From assembly GCA_937885475.1 (NCBI GenBank), contig CAKZZR010000150.1:1-19476 (forward strand): a DNA stretch of 19,476 nt, written 5' to 3'. The notes below the pieces were generated by a model. It worked only from the letters and a program-made list of their open reading frames with translations. It made no database searches and was not told the DNA's origin. Positions 14,620-19,476 of this stretch are shown piece by piece (within the stretch, counting starts at the first letter, position 1; each line of letters starts with the position of its first letter). The position numbers and the translations under genes were made by a program. The stretch is from an uncultured Treponema sp. GTDB taxonomy: Bacteria; Spirochaetota; Spirochaetia; Treponematales; Treponemataceae.

Positions 14620-14648
14620 TGCCCATTCTTGGAATGGGTATTTTTTTT
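14620..14648 (+). terminator. Hairpin plus T-run between the two tRNA genes
   Basis: CCCATTC (14622-14628) pairs with GAATGGG (14632-14638) around TTG, extended by a T-A and a G-T pair, and is followed by eight Ts (14641-14648). It looks like a terminator, yet tRNA-Pro starts 7 nt later with no promoter of its own seen. Confidence 0.75.
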
Positions 14649-14655
14649 CCCAAAT

Positions 14656-14728
14656 CGGGTAATAGCGCAGCTGGTAGCGCGCTACGTTCGGGACGTAGAG
14701 GTCCGCGGTTCGAATCCGCGTTACCCGA
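14656..14728 (+). tRNA. tRNA-Pro (anticodon CGG)
   Basis: A 73-nt cloverleaf with a perfect acceptor stem CGGGTAA/TTACCCG and discriminator A, D stem GCGC/GCGC, anticodon stem CTACG/CGTAG with loop TTCGGGA (anticodon CGG, reading CCG codons), variable AGGTC, and T stem CGCGG/CCGCG with loop TTCGAAT. CCA is not encoded. Confidence 0.95.
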
Positions 14729-14734
14729 AGGTAT

Positions 14735-14767
14735 ACCGCCATCTTGGAACACAGGTGGCGGTTTTTT
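14735..14767 (+). terminator. Rho-independent terminator after tRNA-Pro
   Basis: ACCGCCATCT (14735-14744) pairs with AGGTGGCGGT (14753-14762) with one G-T pair and an 8-nt loop, followed by TTTTT. It lies between tRNA-Pro and the TrpR-like gene, whose ribosome site begins a few bases later. Confidence 0.88.
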
Positions 14768-14781
14768 ATTAAGGAAGGGCA

Positions 14782-15102
14782 ATGCGCACTAAGAATACGG
14801 GAAACCTTGCAAACGAACAGAACGTGGATGCCATCAGGGAAATCTGCCACCTGCTGTCAGAGATAAACGACGAAAAACTCATCTATGATTTCTTTGGCTG
14901 CCTCTTTACACGCGCGGAACTGAAAGATTTTTCAAACCGCTGGCATCTGGTCAAAGAGCTTGTTGCGGGGACCACCCAGAGGGAGATTGCAAAGAAATAC
15001 AACATATCGCTGTGCAACATTACCCGCGGCTCCCGCGAATTGAAAAAAGAAGACTCTGCCTTTAAGAAAGTGCTTGCACTTCTGGAAGCGCAGGACTCAT
15101 GA
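14782..15102 (+). CDS. TrpR/YerC-like DNA-binding regulator
   Basis: The 106-residue, all-helical protein resembles the Trp-repressor fold: helices around EQNVDAIREICHLLSEIND and LIYDFFGCLFTRAELKDFSN, then a helix-turn-helix at ~65-87 (TTQREIAKKYNISLCNITRG). TrpR binds tryptophan and represses trp genes. The related YerC/YecD proteins have no settled ligand. The RW pair (SNRWHLVKEL) and the ITRGSRELK recognition helix are TrpR-like features. ATG 14782 has a strong AAGGAAGGG site 2-8 nt upstream. It follows the tRNA terminator so closely that its promoter must lie inside the tRNA region or it depends on read-through. Its TGA shares the palindrome TCATGA with the stop of the convergent PerR-like gene. 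Confidence 0.88.
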   Translation: MRTKNTGNLANEQNVDAIREICHLLSEINDEKLIYDFFGCLFTRAELKDFSNRWHLVKELVAGTTQREIAKKYNISLCNITRGSRELKKEDSAFKKVLALLEAQDS

Positions 15103-15519
15103 ACACGAGGCGCAGACGCCCCACACATTGATTTCCGAGCGCTCCATGCTAAAGTGCTCTGGAAGTACCGCATTGCAGTCGCGGTAAAAGTCTGTAACTT
15201 TTTCATTGCATATATCTATAATCTTTCCGCACTTTGTGCATTTAAAATGCATGTGCGGCTCTGTCTCCACATCATAGCGAGCCTGATCGTCCTCTATGTT
15301 CACCTGCTGGACAAGCTTGTTCTGGGCAAAGAGATGAAGCGTGTTGTACACCGTCGTGCGGGACAGCGTGGGATGCAGGGGGCTGAGCGCTGAGTAAACC
15401 GCGTCCACCGTAGGGTGATTTTTGTTTTCTGCAAGATATTTGTAAATGACAATCCTCTGGAACGACGGCCTGATGCCCTTTTCCTGCATCTTCTGTGCGA
15501 GTATTGAATCCTGTTCCAT
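15097..15519 (-). CDS. PerR-like Fur-family metalloregulator
   Basis: The 140-residue protein has a Fur-type winged helix (GIRPSFQRIVIYKYLAENKN, then LSRTTVYNTLHLF) and a C-terminal dimer domain with two CXXC pairs for structural zinc, CTKC (94-97) and CASC (136-139). Candidate regulatory metal ligands match the PerR set: His35 (NHPT), Asp83 (RYD), His89 and His91 (HMHF), and Asp102 (GKIID). Asp rather than Glu at the last position favours PerR over Fur. PerR is inactivated by peroxide oxidation of its His ligands and then releases peroxide-defence genes. It lies downstream of the rubrerythrin gene on the same strand, a fitting target. AAAGG lies about 9 nt before ATG 15519. Confidence 0.88.
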   Translation of the reverse strand: MEQDSILAQKMQEKGIRPSFQRIVIYKYLAENKNHPTVDAVYSALSPLHPTLSRTTVYNTLHLFAQNKLVQQVNIEDDQARYDVETEPHMHFKCTKCGKIIDICNEKVTDFYRDCNAVLPEHFSMERSEINVWGVCASCS

Positions 15520-15547
15520 AGCTAACCGCCTTTACCGTTTATTGAAA

Positions 15548-15600
15548 AAAATCGGCATCACGTGGGTCATTTAATTTCGGTTGAAGAAATTAAACGTGAT
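15548..15600 (-). terminator. Hairpin with T-run between rubrerythrin and the PerR-like gene
   Basis: On the minus strand TTTAATTTC (15594-15586) pairs with GAAATTAAA (15578-15570). The flanking ATCACG (15600-15595) pairs with CGTGAT (15562-15557) across a 7-nt bulge, and GCCGATTTTTTT follows. It probably ends or attenuates the rubrerythrin transcript before the PerR-like gene. The bulge and the 5 nt before the T-run make it a weaker terminator than others here. Confidence 0.55.
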
Positions 15601-15630
15601 TCCTGTTTATAGTGCTGAAGCAATGCCTGC

Positions 15631-16173
15631 TTATTCGCCGAAATAGCGCTTAAGCAGTCCCTTGAAGCCTGCACCGTGGCGGGCTTCGTCCTTTGCCATC
15701 TCATGCACGGTATCGTGCACAGCGTCATAGTCAAGCTTTTTTGCGAGCTTGGCAAGTTTGAGTTTGCCTTCGCAGGCTCCGGCTTCCGCATCGGCGCGCA
15801 TCTGCAGATTCTTTTTGGTTGAATCAGTGAGCACATCGCCTAAGAGCTCCGCGAATCGTGCCGCATGGTCAGCCTCTTCAAACGCATAGCGCTTGAAAGC
15901 CTCGGCAATCTCAGGATAGCCTTCCCTGTCTGCTTGCCGCGACATTGCAAGATACATCCCCACTTCACTGCATTCGCCGGTGAAATTGTCCTTCAGCCCC
16001 TGTACAACCTCGGGAGCAAGCCCTTTGGCGGAACCCACCACATGCTCGCAGGCAAAGCCCTCGCTCTGCACCTGCTCCTGGAAGGGATTTTTCGCATGGC
16101 ACTGCGGACATTCAGCAGGCGGATTGTCACCGGTGTGGACATATCCACAAACTTTGCAAACCCATTTCTTCAT
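15631..16173 (-). CDS. Reverse rubrerythrin (N-terminal rubredoxin plus diiron domain)
   Basis: The 180-residue protein reduces hydrogen peroxide in the cytoplasm of anaerobes with electrons from NAD(P)H via rubredoxin partners. The N-terminal rubredoxin-type Fe(Cys)4 site is C6/C9 (VCKVCGYVH) and C22/C25 (CPQC). The ferritin-like four-helix domain follows, with diiron ligand motifs GECSE (~66-70), FEEADH (98-103), a central Glu near DAEAG, and KDEARH (161-166). The domain order is reversed compared with classical rubrerythrin, as in clostridial peroxide-induced revRbr. ATG 16173 has AAGG 8 nt upstream. Two earlier in-frame ATGs lack a usable site. A CGCCA/TGGCG hairpin (16200-16215) lies in the leader and the PerR-type palindrome (16218-16243) just upstream. 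Confidence 0.93.
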   Translation of the reverse strand: MKKWVCKVCGYVHTGDNPPAECPQCHAKNPFQEQVQSEGFACEHVVGSAKGLAPEVVQGLKDNFTGECSEVGMYLAMSRQADREGYPEIAEAFKRYAFEEADHAARFAELLGDVLTDSTKKNLQMRADAEAGACEGKLKLAKLAKKLDYDAVHDTVHEMAKDEARHGAGFKGLLKRYFGE

Positions 16174-16217
16174 TGTATTCATCCTTACACATTGTTCTTC
16201 GCCATATACGTGGCGCA

Positions 16218-16243
16218 TAATGATTATAATTTTATAATCATTA
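16218..16243. promoter_or_regulatory. Candidate PerR/Fur-type operator (perfect palindrome)
   Basis: TAATGATTATAA and TTATAATCATTA form perfect 12-bp arms around TT. The core TTATAAT half-sites resemble the PerR box. It lies 45 nt upstream of the rubrerythrin ATG and overlaps possible -10 hexamers on the minus strand, and a PerR-like gene lies downstream. Confidence 0.75.
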
Positions 16244-16297
16244 CAATAATTATATTACTACAGCTTTTTACAGCTGTCAAGATATTTATTATGCCCC

Positions 16298-16326
16298 TCG
16301 ACAGAAGGAAAAATCCGTCTTATAAT
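16298..16326 (+). promoter_or_regulatory. Strong sigma-70-like promoter of the 821-residue protein gene
   Basis: TCGACA (16298-16303), a 17-nt spacer and a perfect TATAAT (16321-16326). It places the transcript start near 16333, a short leader before the start codon, and excludes the upstream open frame as coding. Confidence 0.75.
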
Positions 16327-16353
16327 GTCTACAATAACAGAAGAAGGAGATTT

Positions 16354-18819
16354 ATGATGGATGATGATGACGAATTCAGCCTTGGACCTGCAGAGGAGGA
16401 AGCTGCTGTTAGCGCGGCAGAGGCTCCCGCAGAAGGAGGAAAGCTGCTCTTTGAGCCAAAGGCAAACAAAGTCCGCATCAGCATAGACAGATTTTACGAG
16501 CTGATGGTAGAGGACTGGCGGAACAGCAAATCCGTCTCATACGACATCTATCTACAGCAGGGCAACATACCGAGCGGCACCCTGTATAAAACAATGGGCG
16601 TAGAGCCTTTCCACTCATTGACAGACGAAGACCTTGCAAGGATTGAAAACTGGAAATCCGCATGGATACAGGAAGCGGATAAATTCCAGCGCACAGACCT
16701 TGCCAAACGGGAAGACATTGTAGAGGCGGTGGGCTGCCTTGCGGCAAACTTCCTGAACAAAAAACGCAACGCTGTATTCAATGAAGTCATAAAAAAAGCG
16801 ACCTGGAGCCACCTTGCCACCATCATTGCGGACAAATGCGCTGACGGCATTGTAGAGCTGCACGAGATGACGGCCATACTCAAGGCTGCCCGTGACTTTG
16901 GACTGCTGACCGACGAGCTGCACACGGATACCCTTGCCGCCATCAAGGAGCAGATTGCAAACCACAACGCACATATCCAGAGCATGGAGGATGCCTTTTC
17001 TGCATACTATGCGGCTTATACCGCCCAGAATCCCGTCAACGATATTGACAATGAGAAAAACAGGCGGATGCTCTACGAGAAATTTGTAGAACTGCGCATC
17101 CTCGACAATCAGATTTCCGATTCCACAAGCATCATCCCGGAACAAGAGTTCAGAAGAGAATTTTCGCCCTTCATGGAGAAATGCAACATCAGGCTGAAGC
17201 CCGCCATAGAGCTTTTCAAAAAACAGTATTTTGCCAAGTTTGCCGCAGAACATGACCTGGGCAAGCCCCTTTCGCAGGAAGACTACAGCATTCTGAAAGC
17301 CGTTGCCACCACGACCTACGGCATTGCAGCGCAGGCATGGGAAGATTTTAAAGTCCAAAACAATATACGTGACGACAGCGCCAGCCGCAGTTCAACAATC
17401 GAAGCAAAGCTAAACGAAATAGACGATTTGAAGCAGGAAATCGAACGCTTGAAAAAGCAGGGCTTGCAGGACCAGCGGGAAATTGCAGAAGAGCTCATGA
17501 GGAAAGAGGCGCAACATTATGCACAGCAAAGGCTCGAGCAGGAGCGGCAGGAACGTCTGGAAGCTGAGCGGCTTGCAGAGGCAAGGCGGCTGGAAAGCGA
17601 ACGCGCAGCTGCTGCCGCTGCACCGCAACCAAGTCAAGAAGAACAGCTCGCAGAGTTAAAACGGCAGGAAGCCGAACGCGAGGCACAGGCAAGATGGCAG
17701 CAGGCAGAGATGGGGTCCACTCAAAACAATTCCGGCAAGGGCTTGGGAACAAAAAAGCAAGGGCTTTTGGGCAAGTTGCTGCTCATCATCATCGGCGGCT
17801 TGCTCTGGCTCATCGCTATTCTTGCCGCTCCCCCGCAGCTTTCGACAAAGGTTTCCCTTATCGCGGGTTTTGTCATCAGCTTTATGGCAACGCTGCTGTT
17901 CAGGCGCAAAACGCAGAAATTCTTTACTATCATATTGCCCATACTGCTCTTTGCTTTTTTCAAGGCAGGCTATCCGGCACTGAAGCAAAAGTTCGTCTCT
18001 GGAAAAAGCGGCAAGACTGTTTCGGAAGCAAACAGCGTGGAGGGAACGTATTTCTGCAACGGAACGCAGCTGGTATGGAAGAAAAACGGCATTGAATGGG
18101 GCGGCGTGGTGCTTCCCGTTTCGCTGAACGAGGCGGACAGGGCGGGAGTAATCATGGCTGCCGGAGAAGAATCGCTGGCCTTCCACTATTACAATACGGG
18201 CATCATATTCGATCCGCCCCTTTCGGAAGCGTTCGTGAAGAAAAACGTGCGTTTTTCCACTGCGGAAGCTGCCGCTGTGGCGGGAAAGACCTATGTTGCT
18301 GCGGAAAACACGGATGACTTTAAAATCTTGCTCAGCAAGACAGGTAAGATGAATACCGCGAAGGATGAATTCAGCTATGCGGCAGACGCAAAGGGCAAGG
18401 TGCTTTTCTATTGGAACGAAAAGGAAACCGTTACTGGCGCTTTGTTTTACACTGACGGCGGCACGGTGCTGCGGAAGCGGGCTGACGATGAAAATGCCAA
18501 GGCTTACGATATTTTCATTGATACCGATAACCCTATCAGTACGGGCAACAGCAGCTCCGTCATAGGCAAAAGCTACGGCGGCAAGTGGAGCGACAAATTC
18601 ACCGTCACCGTCACTTTCGGCAAGGACGGCAAGGCAAGGCTTGCATTCAGCGATGGCGACGCGGCCTCCGGTACTTACCTTGTAAGCAAGGACGGGCTGA
18701 CGTTGCTCTACAACCACCGCGAGACAGGCAAGTGGTTCGCTTTCACTACGGACGCAAAAGGCTCATCGGTGAAGTTCTACAAGACACTGGAGGACACCTT
18801 CGTCTGGGAGAAAAAATAA
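16354..18819 (+). CDS. Unrecognised 821-residue membrane protein with coiled coil
   Basis: I do not recognise the family. A strong AAGGAG site lies 4 nt before ATG 16354 and 7 nt before ATG 16357, so either may be used. Visible parts: an acidic N-terminus (MMDDDDEFSLGPAEEEAA); a largely helical, soluble region ~35-340 (WRNSKSVSYDIYLQQGNIPS); a long charged coiled coil ~348-450 rich in E, R, Q and A (QERQERLEAERLAEARRLES); three hydrophobic segments at ~471-492, ~499-516 and ~522-540; and a C-terminal region ~560-821 of short beta strands in which similar units begin VEGTYF, AGKTYV and IGKSYG and end in GTYLVSKDGLTLLY-like strands, somewhat lipocalin-like. No signal peptide is present. With three membrane passes the N-terminal half and coiled coil would be cytoplasmic and the beta units outside; this topology is an inference. 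It has its own promoter and is divergent from the rubrerythrin gene. No catalytic motif was seen. Confidence 0.85.
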   Translation: MMDDDDEFSLGPAEEEAAVSAAEAPAEGGKLLFEPKANKVRISIDRFYELMVEDWRNSKSVSYDIYLQQGNIPSGTLYKTMGVEPFHSLTDEDLARIENWKSAWIQEADKFQRTDLAKREDIVEAVGCLAANFLNKKRNAVFNEVIKKATWSHLATIIADKCADGIVELHEMTAILKAARDFGLLTDELHTDTLAAIKEQIANHNAHIQSMEDAFSAYYAAYTAQNPVNDIDNEKNRRMLYEKFVELRILDNQISDSTSIIPEQEFRREFSPFMEKCNIRLKPAIELFKKQYFAKFAAEHDLGKPLSQEDYSILKAVATTTYGIAAQAWEDFKVQNNIRDDSASRSSTIEAKLNEIDDLKQEIERLKKQGLQDQREIAEELMRKEAQHYAQQRLEQERQERLEAERLAEARRLESERAAAAAAPQPSQEEQLAELKRQEAEREAQARWQQAEMGSTQNNSGKGLGTKKQGLLGKLLLIIIGGLLWLIAILAAPPQLSTKVSLIAGFVISFMATLLFRRKTQKFFTIILPILLFAFFKAGYPALKQKFVSGKSGKTVSEANSVEGTYFCNGTQLVWKKNGIEWGGVVLPVSLNEADRAGVIMAAGEESLAFHYYNTGIIFDPPLSEAFVKKNVRFSTAEAAAVAGKTYVAAENTDDFKILLSKTGKMNTAKDEFSYAADAKGKVLFYWNEKETVTGALFYTDGGTVLRKRADDENAKAYDIFIDTDNPISTGNSSSVIGKSYGGKWSDKFTVTVTFGKDGKARLAFSDGDAASGTYLVSKDGLTLLYNHRETGKWFAFTTDAKGSSVKFYKTLEDTFVWEKK

Positions 18820-18858
18820 CACTTGACTATTGCAGGAATCCCCCTCGGCGACAGCATC

Positions 18859-18900
18859 CTGTAGGGCATCCCTACAGCTCCCTGTTGGGATGCCCTACAG
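18859..18900. repeat. Bistable inverted repeat
   Basis: CTGTAGGGCATCCC (18859-18872) and GGGATGCCCTACAG (18887-18900) are perfect 14-nt arms around a 14-nt loop. The left arm also folds on itself: CTGTAGGG (18859-18866) pairs with CCCTACAG (18870-18877) around CAT, so two hairpins exclude each other. No T-run follows. It lies in the 227-nt noncoding gap between the 821-residue protein gene and the Rpn-like gene. Confidence 0.8.
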
Positions 18901-18935
18901 CGACGTGTATTGAATGCGGAAAGCTGAATGCACAA

Positions 18936-18990
18936 AAGCCAGTCCGAAAGAGGAACGCCCCTGAACTGGCTTAAAAATCTGATTTTTTCT
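18936..18990 (+). terminator. Weak candidate terminator after the 821-residue protein gene
   Basis: AAGCCAGT (18936-18943) pairs with ACTGGCTT (18965-18972) across a 21-nt loop and is followed by a T-rich stretch (18983-18993) after AAAAATCTGA. The long loop and distance make it doubtful. The rest of 18820-19046 shows no gene. Confidence 0.35.
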
Positions 18991-19046
18991 TTTACTTGTG
19001 TCGAAAACGCTCTGCCTCCTCTAATCATAACGATAGAGGTATTTAA

Positions 19047-19476
19047 ATGCGAAAAAAGAGAAAAATCAAACCCTTCGAGAAGCTCTGCTTCCACGATGAC
19101 TTTATGTTCGGCTGTGTTATGCGGGACAAGGACATCTGCGCCCGCGCGCTCGAGTGTATGCTCGGCATAAAAATAAAGCGCATTGCATTTGTGGAACCGC
19201 AGAAGTCCATCATCCCGCTGTACACATCCCGCAGCATCAGGCTGGACGTGTACGTAGAGGGGTGCAGCACCGTCTATGACGTAGAAATCCAGAACCGCAA
19301 CACGCACGACCTGGGCAGAAGGACACGCTACTATCAGAGTATGATGGACACAGACACCCTGTCGCGGGGGAAATCCTGCAAAGACTTGAAAGACAGCATA
19401 ATCATCTTTTTATGCCGCTTCGACCCTTTCAAAAAGGGGATTCCGTGCTATACTCTAAAGAAGACGTGCGTACAGG
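19047..19476 (+). CDS. Rpn-family PD-(D/E)XK nuclease / transposase-like protein, 3' cut by window
   Basis: Translation from ATG 19047 (AGAGG about 8 nt upstream) stays open to the window end, giving 143 residues of an incomplete protein. It begins MRKKRKIKPFEKLCFHDDFM, with the typical FHDDFMFGCVM opening of the Rpn/PDDEXK_2 transposase-like group, followed by the nuclease core RLDVYVEG (Asp67) and VYDVEIQNRN (Glu80-X-Gln82), then DLGRRTRYYQSMMD and DSIIIFLCRFDPF. E. coli RpnA-type proteins are RecA-independent recombination-promoting nucleases, and some are linked to phage defence. These genes are often multicopy in gut bacteria. The lysine-rich first residues and the acidic core are intact as far as seen. 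Downstream residues, and any sign of decay, lie outside the window. Confidence 0.9.
   Translation, partial: MRKKRKIKPFEKLCFHDDFMFGCVMRDKDICARALECMLGIKIKRIAFVEPQKSIIPLYTSRSIRLDVYVEGCSTVYDVEIQNRNTHDLGRRTRYYQSMMDTDTLSRGKSCKDLKDSIIIFLCRFDPFKKGIPCYTLKKTCVQ

Noticed and set aside
15549..15575. A sigma-28-like promoter (TAAA...GCCGAT on minus) before the PerR-like gene
   Set aside because: The spacer is 13 nt where about 15 is expected, the -10 continues into a T-run, and the elements are better explained as part of a terminator hairpin.
15865..16353. Extension of the 821-residue protein upstream across the rubrerythrin gene
   Set aside because: The -10 hexamer at 16321-16326 and the strong ribosome site before 16354/16357 place the start downstream, and the extension is antisense to rubrerythrin.
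17656..18717. A 353-codon open frame on minus antisense to the large membrane-protein gene
   Set aside because: No ribosome site or family pattern. The plus-strand gene has a promoter, a Shine-Dalgarno and coherent domain structure over the same bases.
1..19476. CRISPR array, complete IS element or prophage
   Set aside because: No regularly spaced repeats, no transposase with terminal inverted repeats, and no phage structural or integrase genes were found.

Overview
This looks like a metagenome-assembled contig from a treponeme-like spirochaete of moderate GC. That assignment is an inference, drawn from the type of the genes (RuvB, RuvC, QueA, a large dCache-type chemoreceptor, a PerR-like regulator with a reverse rubrerythrin, a TrpR-like regulator). 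The left end is not reliable. Bases 3-36 are Illumina TruSeq adapter. Bases 37 to about 1200 are an E. coli-like (gammaproteobacterial) pyrG fragment fused in frame to a ruvB that lacks its first 45-50 codons. I read this as an assembly or library chimera, joined at a short FIKAAK-coding stretch shared by both genes, and not as a natural fusion. Reliable spirochaete sequence starts near 1200.

Region by region: (1) 1200-3800 holds ruvB-queA on plus and ruvC on minus, tail to tail, with a small palindromic insert flanked by 19-nt direct repeats between them. (2) 3771-6569 is a minus-strand pair, a LolA-like lipoprotein-sorting protein followed by an outer-membrane barrel with an alanine-rich helical insert, with its own promoter and terminator. 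(3) 6613-8893 is a chemoreceptor gene with promoter and terminator. (4) 8918-11916 on minus carries a GH3 lipoprotein hydrolase, an RsmB/NSUN-type RNA cytosine methyltransferase and yebC. (5) 11995-12399 is a small plus-strand hot-dog thioesterase. (6) 12404-14438 on minus carries a CBM48-like/tyrosine phosphatase fusion and an Mrp-type Fe-S carrier ATPase. (7) 14501-15102 holds tRNA-Asp(GTC), tRNA-Pro(CGG) and a TrpR/YerC-like repressor. (8) 15097-16243 is an oxidative-stress unit: a reverse rubrerythrin, a PerR-like regulator and a perfect AT-rich palindrome that could be the PerR operator. (9) 16298-18819 encodes an unrecognised 821-residue coiled-coil membrane protein with its own strong promoter. 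(10) 18820-19476 has a bistable palindrome and a partial Rpn/PD-(D/E)XK transposase-like gene cut by the window end.

The items most worth following are the laforin/SEX4-like domain combination (glycan-binding domain plus phosphatase), the unknown membrane protein divergent from the peroxide-defence unit, the helical insert in the barrel, the three genes whose -10 hexamer lies exactly 6 nt before the ATG (possible leaderless mRNAs), and the contamination and chimera at the left end. No CRISPR array, rRNA, complete insertion sequence, prophage or origin was seen.
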